Assembly: GCA_013399875.1 (NCBI GenBank) | Contig: VXAZ01002367.1 | Location: 434,001 to 498,000, forward strand | Source of the DNA: Gymnorhina tibicen | Lineage: Eukaryota > Chordata > Aves > Passeriformes > Artamidae | DNA length: 64,000 bases | Reading direction: 5' to 3' | In this document: positions 40,001 through 51,802 of the stretch, piece by piece | Position numbering within the stretch: position 1 is the first letter of the stretch | Layout of the letters: every line of letters begins with the position of its first letter | The notes under the pieces: generated by a model | The model's input: the letters and a program-made list of their open reading frames with translations, nothing else | The model's database searches: none | What the model was told of the DNA's origin: nothing | Translations under genes and position numbers: made by a program

Positions 40001-42852
40001 TTTTGGTTAATCCGCTGCAGCCTTTTAATGTTGGGATTGTGACAACTTGCCCGGCTTTTCAGGCAAGCAGCAATTTCCACACTGGTTTAGGCAAGCCTCA
40101 GTGCTGATTATAGCATCTTTTACAGACAAGATACAAAAAGCCCTCTGCAATGTGTTACGTTAGCACATGCTTAAATTTAAGCACTCTCATTTTTACTGGG
40201 GCTTTTCTCATGTAACAACTTCAGCAGATCCAAATTTGCCAGTCTGCAGTATGACCAAGATATCCTATCCCAGCTCAGAACTATGTAAAAAAACCCTCTT
40301 TGTATTTAGCTCCTGGAAAAACTGATACGTGGGTATTTCTAGCATCAACTAATGCAACTGGAAAATTGGCAACAGAAAACAAAAATAAATGGAAAAGTCA
40401 CCTTGGATAGTCCCTAAGCCATCTCTTTTGCAGATAAAAATTTCAGCCTTTGACATGTTTTACAAGCACAAATTAAAGAAAACTATAGGGCATTTAATGG
40501 AAACACTGTCCTGGCAAAGCTCCACCTGAGCAGGACAACGTGGCAATGCAAGAAGGGAGCTGCTCCAGCTGAGGCAATTTACTCTTTTCCCCTGTTTTAA
40601 TGAGGATCTGGGAAGCAGCAAAGCCCCCCAGCACAGCAAGAGGGAGCCAAGATTTGTGGGTCCATGCCCTCGTCACAAACATCCCAACTGAGCCACCCAG
40701 CCTTTGTGCTTGGCTTTCCCCTCTCCACACATCACCTGAGGTCTTCATAGCCCTCACTCTTCCTCTCCTGTAAACAGCCAGGCAGGGACAACTCTCTCAG
40801 GTCCATGCACTGCCTGGCACAAGAGGGCCCCAAACTTATCACGCTTGGCAGACTGACATCATGCATCCAGGTATCCACCACGTTTCCTATCCTCATAAAG
40901 GAATGACCTTGTGTTAAAGTGTAACTGCCACCTGCCCCTGGAATGAGGGAGCTAAATGCCACTTTATGGCCTTTAACATGCCAGAGACCTCTGTGCGCTA
41001 CGAAACTGGGCACCTTTCCGAGATAAAGTTTATAGGTGTACTCTGAATTTCCCTCCTGCACTCTCAAAATGACTCACAGGGGCCAGACAAAGGTCTACAT
41101 AGCAGCTACCCCCAGCGTTTGTCAAGAAAAGGGATTCTGGATCTTCTTCAGCAGCTGCATCACATAACCTGAAAGCCTTTGAGGTCTCATGAGCAAACCA
41201 TCTTTCAAAACCAACGTGTTCCTGCAGATGATTTACAGGACAAGTATCACCGAAACAGTTTCACCACAGGAACACCACAATAGTGAATTTCAATGTTTTT
41301 ACAGGATCAGAGGCTGCCCGTGCATCTTGTGATGAGATAATGGGCATGGGACCTGTTCTCAACCATAATGATAGTGGTTTCATACTCTTCCTTTTCAGCT
41401 TCCAAATAGCTGTGCCAACAACAAATTTTAGCACTCGTGGCAAAATCCATGGCACTGGCCGTTCAGCAGTCTGAGCTGCTGAAATCATGGGATTAGTGCC
41501 CATTAAAAAGGAAAAATTAAAGAGTGAAGGAAAGGATATTCTGGAACTTTTCACCGAAGCAGCATTTGACAATATGGATGCTAAAGTGAAAAAGTTAAAT
41601 GTATATATTCATATCTACACACCAGTCACATATTCTCAGAGTCTCACCCAAAAATTCAAACTATTTGATGGGTGACACAATATTTTCACAAGCTCCTCCT
41701 CTTGGAATGGGTGCAGGCTGTGTGTAGATATAAAATTTCCCCTTGTATGTAACCTCACCAAGCAGCCAACCCTTGGACCAGCACAGCCCTGATTTCCTCA
41801 GTACTCATCTGGATTTTGCCCAGAGCAGTTCCACGCCTCCCACAGAAAGCCAGAGACAGACAGTGGGGGTTTAATTGCCTCGCTCCACCTGTAGCAAACA
41901 AAGCTTCCTGCAACATGAGGGATTTATAGACTGTAGCTTAGTCCAGACAAAAATAGCTCCACGTGAAATCAGGTGAACAATCTCAGCATGCCCATATCTC
42001 TTCATTAAAAAAAAAATAAATAAAAGGAAAGCTACAGTACATGTACAAAAGCATTTAGAAGCTCAGATCTCCACTTGGAAACAGTTTGATTAATAAAAGT
42101 AGACAGTAGGTGACAGGGAGGACTCCACAGTGCACACACACTATACAAAAGTTAACAATACACTATATACAATTGCTAAGCAAGTTTAGTATTTGCACAA
42201 CAAACAATACACAGCGTTTGCTGGGGTACCAGCAGAAGGCAATCTAACAACAACAAAGCAAGCCATCTCCTCCCAATAAGTAAACAACTTACTGATTTTA
42301 TTCAGAAACAACAGATTCTGTGATCCTCAGAGTCCCTGCTGAGCAGCCAGCAGAACCTCTGGACTTGCTCATGCAGCCAGGCTGCTGCTGCTCCTCTCAA
42401 CCACCGCCAGAGCACATTGAGAAGATATTCTGTATTAGCCACTTCACTGTTTAAGGAAAAAGCATAGCAAGGAAAAGAGAAGGACATGATTCTTTGTTTT
42501 GCCTCAGACTAATCCCTCTTTCACCCACAGGACAGGGAGAGAACAAAGCCTGGGCTGGACCAGTGGCTGCCAAAGCCTCATCAGGCATCCTGTCTTCCAC
42601 TGCTTTCTCCCAGGCAGCAGCTCTGCTAAGGGGAGACTCAGCTTGAAGACAGCAGTGTCCCCAAATTCAGCCAAACTGCAGATTTCTCATCCCCCCCAGC
42701 TTACCGGGATCAGCTCCCCCAGGACTGTGCTCTGCCACATGTCCCCCACTGCCCCCATGCCATGCAAGGGAGACACACACTGTCCTGGGGCAGCACGAGT
42801 TATTTCAGGCAGCTCATCCTAACAGAACATTCAACAGCAAAGCTAAAGCTGC
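31076..42852. other. Unique intronic sequence, no gene seen
   Basis: Mostly single-copy sequence. An 18-nt A run sits at 37986-38003 and A/T simple sequence at 42006-42022. Open frames are short, overlap on both strands and show no known domain. Confidence 0.6.
37986..38003 (+). repeat. Poly-A tract (18 nt)
   Basis: Uninterrupted A run followed by GGAGAGAAAAAAACC. No recognisable element body upstream. Confidence 0.8.
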
Positions 42853-43174
42853 ATCACAGAGTCACAGAATGGTTTCAGTTGGAACGGACCTTAAAAATCA
42901 TTCAGTTCTGACACCCCCTGCCATTGGCAGGGACACCTTCCACTATCCCAGGTTGCTCCAGGCCTCACTGAACCTGACCTTGGGCACTTCCAGGGATGGG
43001 GCAGCCACAGCTTCTCTGGGCAACCTGTGCCAGGGCCTCACCACGCTCATCCATTCAGTGAAGGATTTCTTCTTTGTATCTAACCTAACCCTGCCCTTTT
43101 TCAGCTTAAAGTCATTCCCCCTTATCTTACCACTACACACCTTTGTAAAAAGTCCCTCTCCAGCTCTCTTGTAT
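42853..43174 (-). mobile_element. CR1 retrotransposon 3' fragment
   Basis: About 320 bp in reverse-complement orientation: ATCACAGAGTCACAGAATGG at the 3' end, then CCCCTGCCATTGGCAGGGAC, CTTCCAGGGATGGGGCAGCC, CTTCTCTGGGCAACCTGTGC, and finally AAAAAGTCCCTCTCCAGCTC at the truncated 5' side. This is the order of the avian CR1 3' region. The CR1-like match ends near 43174 with an abrupt change to unrelated sequence. The open frame across it (plus strand 42869-43234) is antisense to the element and not a gene. Confidence 0.93.
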
Positions 43175-46100
43175 GGTCAGAATAAGAAGATGGTGGGCTG
43201 GACAGCTCTGGGACTGGGGACTGTCACCAGCTAGAAAGAGCCATGCTCCTGGCTGGTCCTGTAGAAAACACTCAGCCTGTTTTTAGAGACAGCCTCAGTA
43301 TCAGTAACAACTCCACTAGTGAACACGGAAACTCTTCCCCAACCCAAAGCTTTTGGTATCTTTTATGTATCTCCTGCTGCTCTCTCCACCTCTCCTCCAG
43401 CCATCCCTGGCTTCCCACAAGGCTCCAGTGAACTGCTCCTCTGCAGGTCCAAGCCCAAGGAACATCCACCTGTAACCCTGACATTTAAATTGCTAATTGG
43501 GAGTTCTAGCTGTGCCTTTGGGAAAGGAGGAGGATGGGCATGTTCCTTGTTATTTTTAAGAAAAGTTGTTTTGAAGTTATTCTGCAGCCCAGGTCCTCAC
43601 CTGTCCAGTTCAGCCTGTTTGGGAGGCAACTTTCCTCTCTTATTCATCTAAAAAACTCCGAGACATCTGTGTCTGTCATCAGCTTGGTCTAACACCCACT
43701 TAGTGCAGGATCTGCACCACTGGAATAAGACAGGTTGAACATCAAAGTTGGGGTTCTTTTAAAGTACACAATATCTGCCCAGCTTTGTTTGTGTTGAGGG
43801 AGTAGCTGGATTTTAGGCAGCTTCTTTTTCAAAGGCTTGTTAATAACTAAATGAAAAACCCAGAGTTGAGGTTTTTCTCTTAAAAAACAAGCCAGAGATT
43901 AAGGATATGAAGAAAGAAGTCAGTCTCTTCCCACTCTAATTGTACTGAGACACTGACTTGAGGGCTCCAAAATTACAGATGTATAATCCAAGACAATGAA
44001 CTCTTCACTGAAGGATTAGCAAACCATGCAAAACTGATTCCTTATTCAAATGCCTTGCAATTGTAAGGGCATCTGTTCCACTTTGCAAGTCATCCCAAAG
44101 GCTTTGTTTGTTTGGATTTCCTGTTCCATTATGAAGACAGGGCACTTTGCATTATTTTCACACCATGTAATAAGCATTATTGTTTAGTCTAATAAGGGAC
44201 AGTTAACGAAATTCAATAAATATTTTTTAAAACCTTATTTTCTTTTAAGTTACGATCCAAGCCCTCTCAACTATAAAAACTGGAACTGTTTTTAGCCAAA
44301 AGCCAAGTGTGTAAAAATGTAACCCAAAACATCAGGACCTGAAGAAAAAACTGTTTTGTTTCTCCAAGGTCTACTAGCGATAGTTAAAAAAAAAATCTGC
44401 AGGTTTAAATAATATTACTAACACAAAACAGTTCAGCACAAATGATGCCAGAGTCAGGGCTGGGGACTAACAGAGAGCATGATGCCATCATTCCAGCCTG
44501 TAGCAGTGGAATAGTTCTGGAAACCATTTAAAATGTCACAAGAGGGAGGATGGATGGAGTGTGTGACCTTTGGAAACTGAAGGGTGGATCTCAACAAAAA
44601 TATCCCATTTACCCTGAGCCATACTGCTCCTGCAGGGCCAAGAGAGATGCTGGCCCATCTATTTGGTTCAGAAGGAAAAGCAAAAAATTACAATTAAGGG
44701 GAAAAAAAAATATCCCAATCTGCCAACATACCAGCCCAATGCAAAAGCTGCCAAACTGCTCTGGAAACAGGCAGCCTCTTCCACAGCTCTCTCTCAGATC
44801 AGTAGATAACAAAGTCTGGATGATAGCCTAGGCTTGTTTTCCAACACCAGATCCTTGCAGGAAGCCCCAAACTTAAGACATCAAAGGCACTGATTCTGTG
44901 GATCCCTCTGGGCTGCCAGCTCTGAGCCCCTACCTGTCAAACCACTGTGCCGAGGAAAGCTGCACGAGACCAAAATATAAACTGAGAAAACAAAACATCA
45001 AGTGTCAAGAGAAACAGAGAAAATGATGATAGTGGTAAAAATGATGTTTCTGCAGGATCTGGTCTTGCACGCTCAGCAGTGCTGCCACTCAGCACTGAGA
45101 AGCTGCTGTTTCCCCTGTCCTGCAAGAGATGCCTCCGGTGACGGGGCAACGGGAGCGGATAAGATCTTCATAGATCACAGCGGGGATGACCCATCCCTGT
45201 GCCCTTGGTGCAGAAAGGTCACTTCGTACTCAGTTTTTAAAAGGCAAAAATAAATCTTTTCCACAGATGAGCTAGAGAAAAACTCTGGAGAAATATGGAC
45301 CAGGAGAATCTGCATTTTTTGCTGCTCTGGGGATTGGGATGTGGAGCTCAGACACTGAAGGAGCTTAGACAGGATGCAGAGGTCTGAGTACCAGCCCTCC
45401 AAGTATCACTGGGTGCTCACAGCAAGAATCCCTACCTTCAGCTAACATTTTGCCTCAAATTCTTCACAGTTCTTCTATAAATTCATGGCACTTGCTCATA
45501 CAGAACCACTACTCTGCTTTTCACCAAGAAATTTAAGTCACTTGCAGCACACAAAGATCAAAACCAAATGCCTTGATTTACAAGTTCCAGTCTAAGTCAG
45601 AGGAAGTGTGAAAAAAAAAAAAAACCCTCACACCTGAAATAACTAGCAGGCATAGCTCGTGTCTGGAGTTAAGTAAAGGAATGCAAATAAAAAACTTGGC
45701 CAATTATTTTAAAAAACCTCAAGAGAGTTCCCAAGGATCCTGCCCTTGCCCACAGCCCAGACCCTGCTAATGCGATAGAAAAAGCCCTTGAGGCAGCAGC
45801 ATCTTCTCAGCTTCCACATTACTTCAAACTGAGCCATGCTGAAATCCAGTGAGAGAGGGCTCAAATCATCAGTTCTGCACAGCCACAAAAGTGCTACTCT
45901 GAATATCTTTACACCTTAATGTAGCTGCCCTGGGGCAAATGTTTCCCTGTGCATGCATAAGCTGCCAACAGAGCAAGTGTGTTTCTCAGGCATCAGATCA
46001 AGAGATACAGGAACAGCCAGAAGAGATGCATGAATGATCACAGCCTGGGCTGAACCAGAAGAAAATGACAATCCCAAATCCAGGAATGCAAGGACCTACT

Positions 46101-49100
46101 GCTGGTTTGGCTTTCAAACCTGTTAAAAAAAACTTCCTACATTTCTAACATGGAAGATGAATCTTAAATCTCATGATAGCAGGTCAACAATTCACTCATG
46201 CAGGAGTTGTAACTTGGTCTTTAAAACATGGAACAACATGCAAGATGGTGTTAACATCTTATTTTGCAATGATGTTGAATGACTGCTCATTAGACCGTAT
46301 TAGACCATAATTGTGATTTAATTGCTCTGTGATCTGACTGGCCATAAAGAGGGAGCCAGGACTCCCATCTCAATGGGTGGAAAGATTAACTTTATTGTGG
46401 AAAGCATAATCCCCTTTCATGCCATTAAAAGTATCACATTTATTCCTGGAAATTTTTGTAACAGGCAAGATGTGGCTCTTGGGCTCTCATGTCCATCTCT
46501 GAGGTGCTACTCTGTGGCTCAGGAGAGGATGGATGACTGCTTTGGCACAAGCAGGATCAACTTCTAAATTCTGGCAAGTATGACACTGTAAATTCAGGCA
46601 TGGTAAAGATAAGGTCTTCCTCAAGGCAGTATTTTAATACAAGACATACACATTTCACAACTGCTAACTGCAGTACTTCTTTAAGTACTTCTTTAAAGAA
46701 AGAAGACTACTGATTTGTAGCAAAATATGCTCCAAGTGAGAGAAGAAGAGACTTTGCCTTTTTTTGTTTTACATTTCATTCGTGACTACTCCAACTGTCA
46801 CCCAGGAAGTCAGAGCTGAAAACAGGCCTTCTAAATCTAAAATACAAGAACATCACCCAGATTTTCAGATGGCAAGATTTCTTTCTCTCCACCTGAAATC
46901 CACTTGGGTCCTAAAAGAATTTGGGTCAGATGGAAAAATGACTGAGAGAGCACACCGTGCAAGCAACTGGCACTGAGCTAGCAGAGATGAAGGAAAACAC
47001 TTTTTGGAGCTCATGCATGACACTGCAGAGGTAAACTGGGAACAGCATGAGCTCCTTCTCTAAACAGCCTCTCCCTTTGGTGGCCCAGCACATCAATCCC
47101 AAACTCTGCTCCACATAGGCACCAGCACTCACTGCTGGGCTCTGCAATGCCAGGCACGGGCACTTAGCGCGGCATGTTCAGCATCACCACTTACAAAGTG
47201 ACACTCTGCTTCCCCGTGTTTGCTAAACCACCGAACACGCAGGAATTTACACGTGCATCAACTTTCCCTTGCTTTTTTTTTTTAATGTGTTACAAAAAAA
47301 CCCCAAAATAACAAACAGAAATTAGCTCACCGGCTCTCTCAGGAAATTAAAAGGAAAAGGTTCAAATACCAGCTCACGCAAACTTTTTGAAAGAAGCTGG
47401 TTTTGTTCACATTAATACACTAAACTGAGTTTAACATCTCATGTATAGCAGATGCCAGCCTGACATTGAAGCACTGAGTCACCGCACTGTATTTCAGAAT
47501 TTATCTTAGGGTCAAGTTAATGTTTGAAAAGAAACAAATGCAGCTGATAGCACTGGGTAAACAGTGACTGTTTCTGCTTGGGATCACGCCTGCTCCTGTT
47601 TGTCCTGTACAGGGCTAAAAAAAACCCCACAAGCACCCTCAACTTCTTCCTACCGTGGGATCATCCCAGCTGCAAAGCCCTATTAAAATTAATAATTACA
47701 TAAACTGCTCTCAGCACCTCCTGGTTTCAAAGTGATTGGTCATTAGGAGCTTGGGATTATGAGACTTTTTAGGGAAGCAAAGCATTGAAATGAGAACTAA
47801 AAAAACAATTTAAAATAAATTTACAAACATATTAACTTTGACAGTTTCCCACAGCAAGCATCTGGCTTGGTATGGTTTGGCACAGGTCATCGAACCAAGG
47901 AGCAAAAAAACCTGGAAATCTCTCTGAATGTGCCCATCTCTCACTGAGAGAGAATGGAAGCCCAGATACCTTGCCTCAAACAAAATAGGGTCCATTTTTT
48001 ATAGATACAGTCTTAATTCTTCTCTTTTGGAGGATGGCACAACAAACTTCTATTGTGCTGGACCCTGTTAACCAAGATCCATGAGAATAAATGGTGTGCC
48101 CGATTTTATAACTGATCTATCCAATGCAATCAATTATCAATTTATCGAAGTGAGCTACTTTGAAAAATATGAAATGTATTCAAGGAAGCTACAATATTCA
48201 CAGTACAGCTGGGAAATCACTATGTTAAGCAATGCCAGCTTTACACAAGAATATGTGACCACTGCTTCTATAATTCAATCTACTAATTCCATACTCTCTG
48301 ACCAAGTAATAATAAAAATGCATTTATTAACTCCACAGAAGTTAATTGCCAATTTCGTCAGAACTTAGGCACAGATGTAAGATGGAAACAGTCAGTCATA
48401 AAAGCACTACATGTTAAGCGAGGTTTTTTCACACATTTGACAGTTCTGAAAGTAACTAAGATACATGGCATCAAGATTCTTCCTCTCTCTCCCCCAAAAC
48501 AGCAACTATAATGGTACAGTTTTATTCTCAAATGTAATAGCAAAAAAGGATGCATATGGGGGAAAGGAAGGGAAAGCTCCATTAAAGTTCTTTAGCCTTC
48601 TTCACTCTTCCTCCCAGGGTAAGCAAAGGACCAAGAAATCCCATATGACCGGTATTAAATACCAGTATTCCCATTAAGAGATTTCACAGAGGTTCCCCCT
48701 TTTTGTACTTACTTTTCAAACTTACTACTCACAAAAGCGAGAAAAAAATATTGCATGTGAACCTGTAAGTCTACAAACTCTGGTTTAATGATAAAGTCCA
48801 TGCACAGCCTATTCCACCCACACTTCACATCCTAGTCTCTTCTCTTTCACCAAGTGCAAGGTCAGAAACGTTATTTTCTCTGCTCATGCTTGCAGATGAC
48901 TAACTTATTTATAGTAAATTCCTGTTTTTCCAGCCTTGTAAATGCCATACAAAACAGACAGGCAATAAAATGTATACATTTCCAGGCTAATATTGCTCCA
49001 GCACTTCAGCACCAGTCAATTAGGGACTACGAACTGGGAGGAGGAGGAAAATCACAGTTAAAGAAGTGTTTACAATCTTACCTGCACACTTCTTTGTGGT

Positions 49101-50969
49101 CTGCTCTAGTGCCACACACTTCCTGTTGAATGACAGCTGCCATTCCCATAATCAGATTTTTAATCAACACAGAAGTAATGCATTTTAATTAAAATACTCT
49201 CCTTTTCTATGCTTATGATTCTGATACATGAGGGAGATCCCTGCTTTGCACATGAGCAGCATGCAGATGCCAGGCTATCATTGACAGGCACAGGGAACTG
49301 CTTTCCAGACCACGAAACTATTTAGTGATTTAAAAAACAAATATTTATTTCTATTCCACATTCTTGGCTAATAAAGCATTTTTCAAAAATATGGAGAAAG
49401 AAAAAAAAGGAAACTACAATCCCACAGTAACCAGGGGCTTGGTTCTCAGCTCTGGATGAGAATAGTCCAAGGTTTAAGTGCCTGCCCTGACTTACAGATG
49501 GCTTTTGAACCCTTTTCTCCTACTTTCCATATAAACCCAACCAGTACGCTAAAACTCAGCTCTCTGCCCATTCTTTTGACCATATCCTGGAGCTGAGACA
49601 CATTTACCACCAAGTTGTCATTTGCAGTTTATTCCCAGGACATGTTTTATTTGTACCAACCCATGTTTCCAAAACAACAAAAAGTTTGACCACAAATTGT
49701 TTGGTTGAGAAGGGTTTTATACACACCTTCCTTCATCCACCAAAACGGATCACATTGCAACACCACAAGCTGTATTTTAATACTTCTGCTAAAACAATCA
49801 GTATGTAAAAAAAACTCTGCCTAATTTCCTCATACTTTTCTTCATGCTCTTCTCCCCCTCCCACTTGGGCAGGGAAACCAGCAGGCTGAGTTTCCCTCAC
49901 CACTTCCCAGTAAAGTGAATGCAGCAGGGAAAATAGGCATTTGTTTAAGGAAAACTGGTTTCTTTGGGAGTTTGACACTGCTGGAATATTGCTACTGAGT
50001 TCTGGAAGGGACTAACAAGTAGCCATGCTTTGGTGGATCAGCTCCGGTGCAGGTGGTGGAGGGGGAGTGCACAGCCATGGCTAGGCTCCTCTCCGACACC
50101 CCATCGCTGTGATCTGCTCTGGCTCCGGAGGTTTGAAGGATGGCTGTTAAACAAGTGCCTGCAGCCCTTCATCTCAGCTCACCAGTGAGCCCAGGGACAA
50201 GACTTCAGGTGACAGTCCTGCCAGCTGGCCATAAATTCTGTCTGCAGCTACCAGCTGGGTTGAACAAAGTACAGGAAAAAAAACCCCTCTCGCACCACAA
50301 GCCAGAGTGCAACCCTCACCTTTAGGATGCACACGTCTGGATGACAAACTTTCCCCTAAGGAATCTCTTGGGCAACACAAAGAAAACTTCCCTTCCTTCC
50401 TGCACTTGGAGCTGACCTCAGGGTGCTCCTCCGCCTCTCACACCTCTGGCTGTCCAGCTGCAGTCCTGCTCCTCCTGCTCATCCAACCAGTCTCAGTGGC
50501 TGCGGCAGCACCAATAGTTTTCTGGCACTAAGCTGAAGTCTTGCCCTGGAAATCACAAGCCATTAGCCAGGCCTGTTAGCTAACCTGTTGAGCGACTGTT
50601 GAGTGTACACAGATGTGAAGTGGCATCTTTTTAATCCAGCATGGGAGGACTCTTCCTATCCTCTTCCTCAGCCAAATAGGAAAGCTACCTGTCCCTTCAC
50701 CTGTGTGCTGCAGGGCTGGCAGCACGGATGCGCCCTCACCTAGGGCAAACCAGAGAGAAAAAAGGTAAATCTGAGCAGCCTTTCAGCCAGAGAGGGAAGA
50801 TGCAGGAGGGTCCAAGCTTTTTCTTCCCACGCTGGCAGCCGGCAAACACACGCTGCACTTTCAGAACAAGACTCCACTAATCACTTAGCAGCTCCAAAGG
50901 ATGCTCAGCTGCTGGAGGAGGGGATTCCTGCACCATTCCCCCAGCTGTGAAGCTCCCTTAGCCTCTCCA
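43175..50969. other. Unique intronic sequence, no gene seen
   Basis: AT-rich single-copy sequence becoming more GC-rich towards the CpG island. Contains a 14-nt A run at 45611-45624 and a 12-bp direct repeat (AGTACTTCTTTA, twice) at 46672-46695. No coding exon recognised. Confidence 0.6.
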
Positions 50970-51080
50970 AGGGTCGGCCGGACACCGAGCTCCCTCGGAC
51001 AAGCGCGGGTTCCCCGCAGGGAGGGCTGGCGGCTCTGCGGTGCCTTTGGGAAAGTCTCATGCAATTGCTCGCTGCGCTTA

Positions 51081-51690
<610 letters not shown>

Positions 51691-51730
51691 GCCCGTAGTG
51701 CTCCGCGCCCGCGGAGGGCGCACACCGCCT

Positions 51731-51742
51731 CCCGCCCGCCCC
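51731..51742 (-). promoter_or_regulatory. GC box (Sp/KLF-type) upstream of MAGI1
   Basis: The plus strand reads CCCGCCCGCCCC, giving GGGGCGGGCGGG on the coding strand, about 126-137 nt upstream of the start codon. This matches the Sp1/KLF consensus and is typical of a CpG-island core promoter. Binding is inferred from the motif only. Confidence 0.55.
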
Positions 51743-51763
51743 TCCGCGCCGTCCCTTCTCCCT

Positions 51764-51802
51764 TCTTATTAAGAAAATAAAAAAATTTAAATAATTTAAA
51801 AG
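51764..51802. other. AT-rich tract inside the CpG island
   Basis: Nearly pure A/T sequence lies about 160-195 nt upstream of the MAGI1 start codon, sharply bounded by GC-rich sequence on both sides. On the coding strand it contains TTTAAA-like and TTATTT-like words. It could act as a TATA-like element, a nucleosome-free linker or a homeodomain/MEF2-type target. It could also be a degenerate poly-A insertion. The sequence alone does not decide. Confidence 0.5.

Noticed and set aside
42869..43234. Plus-strand 121-codon frame
   Set aside because: It is the antisense translation of a CR1 3' fragment, not a gene.
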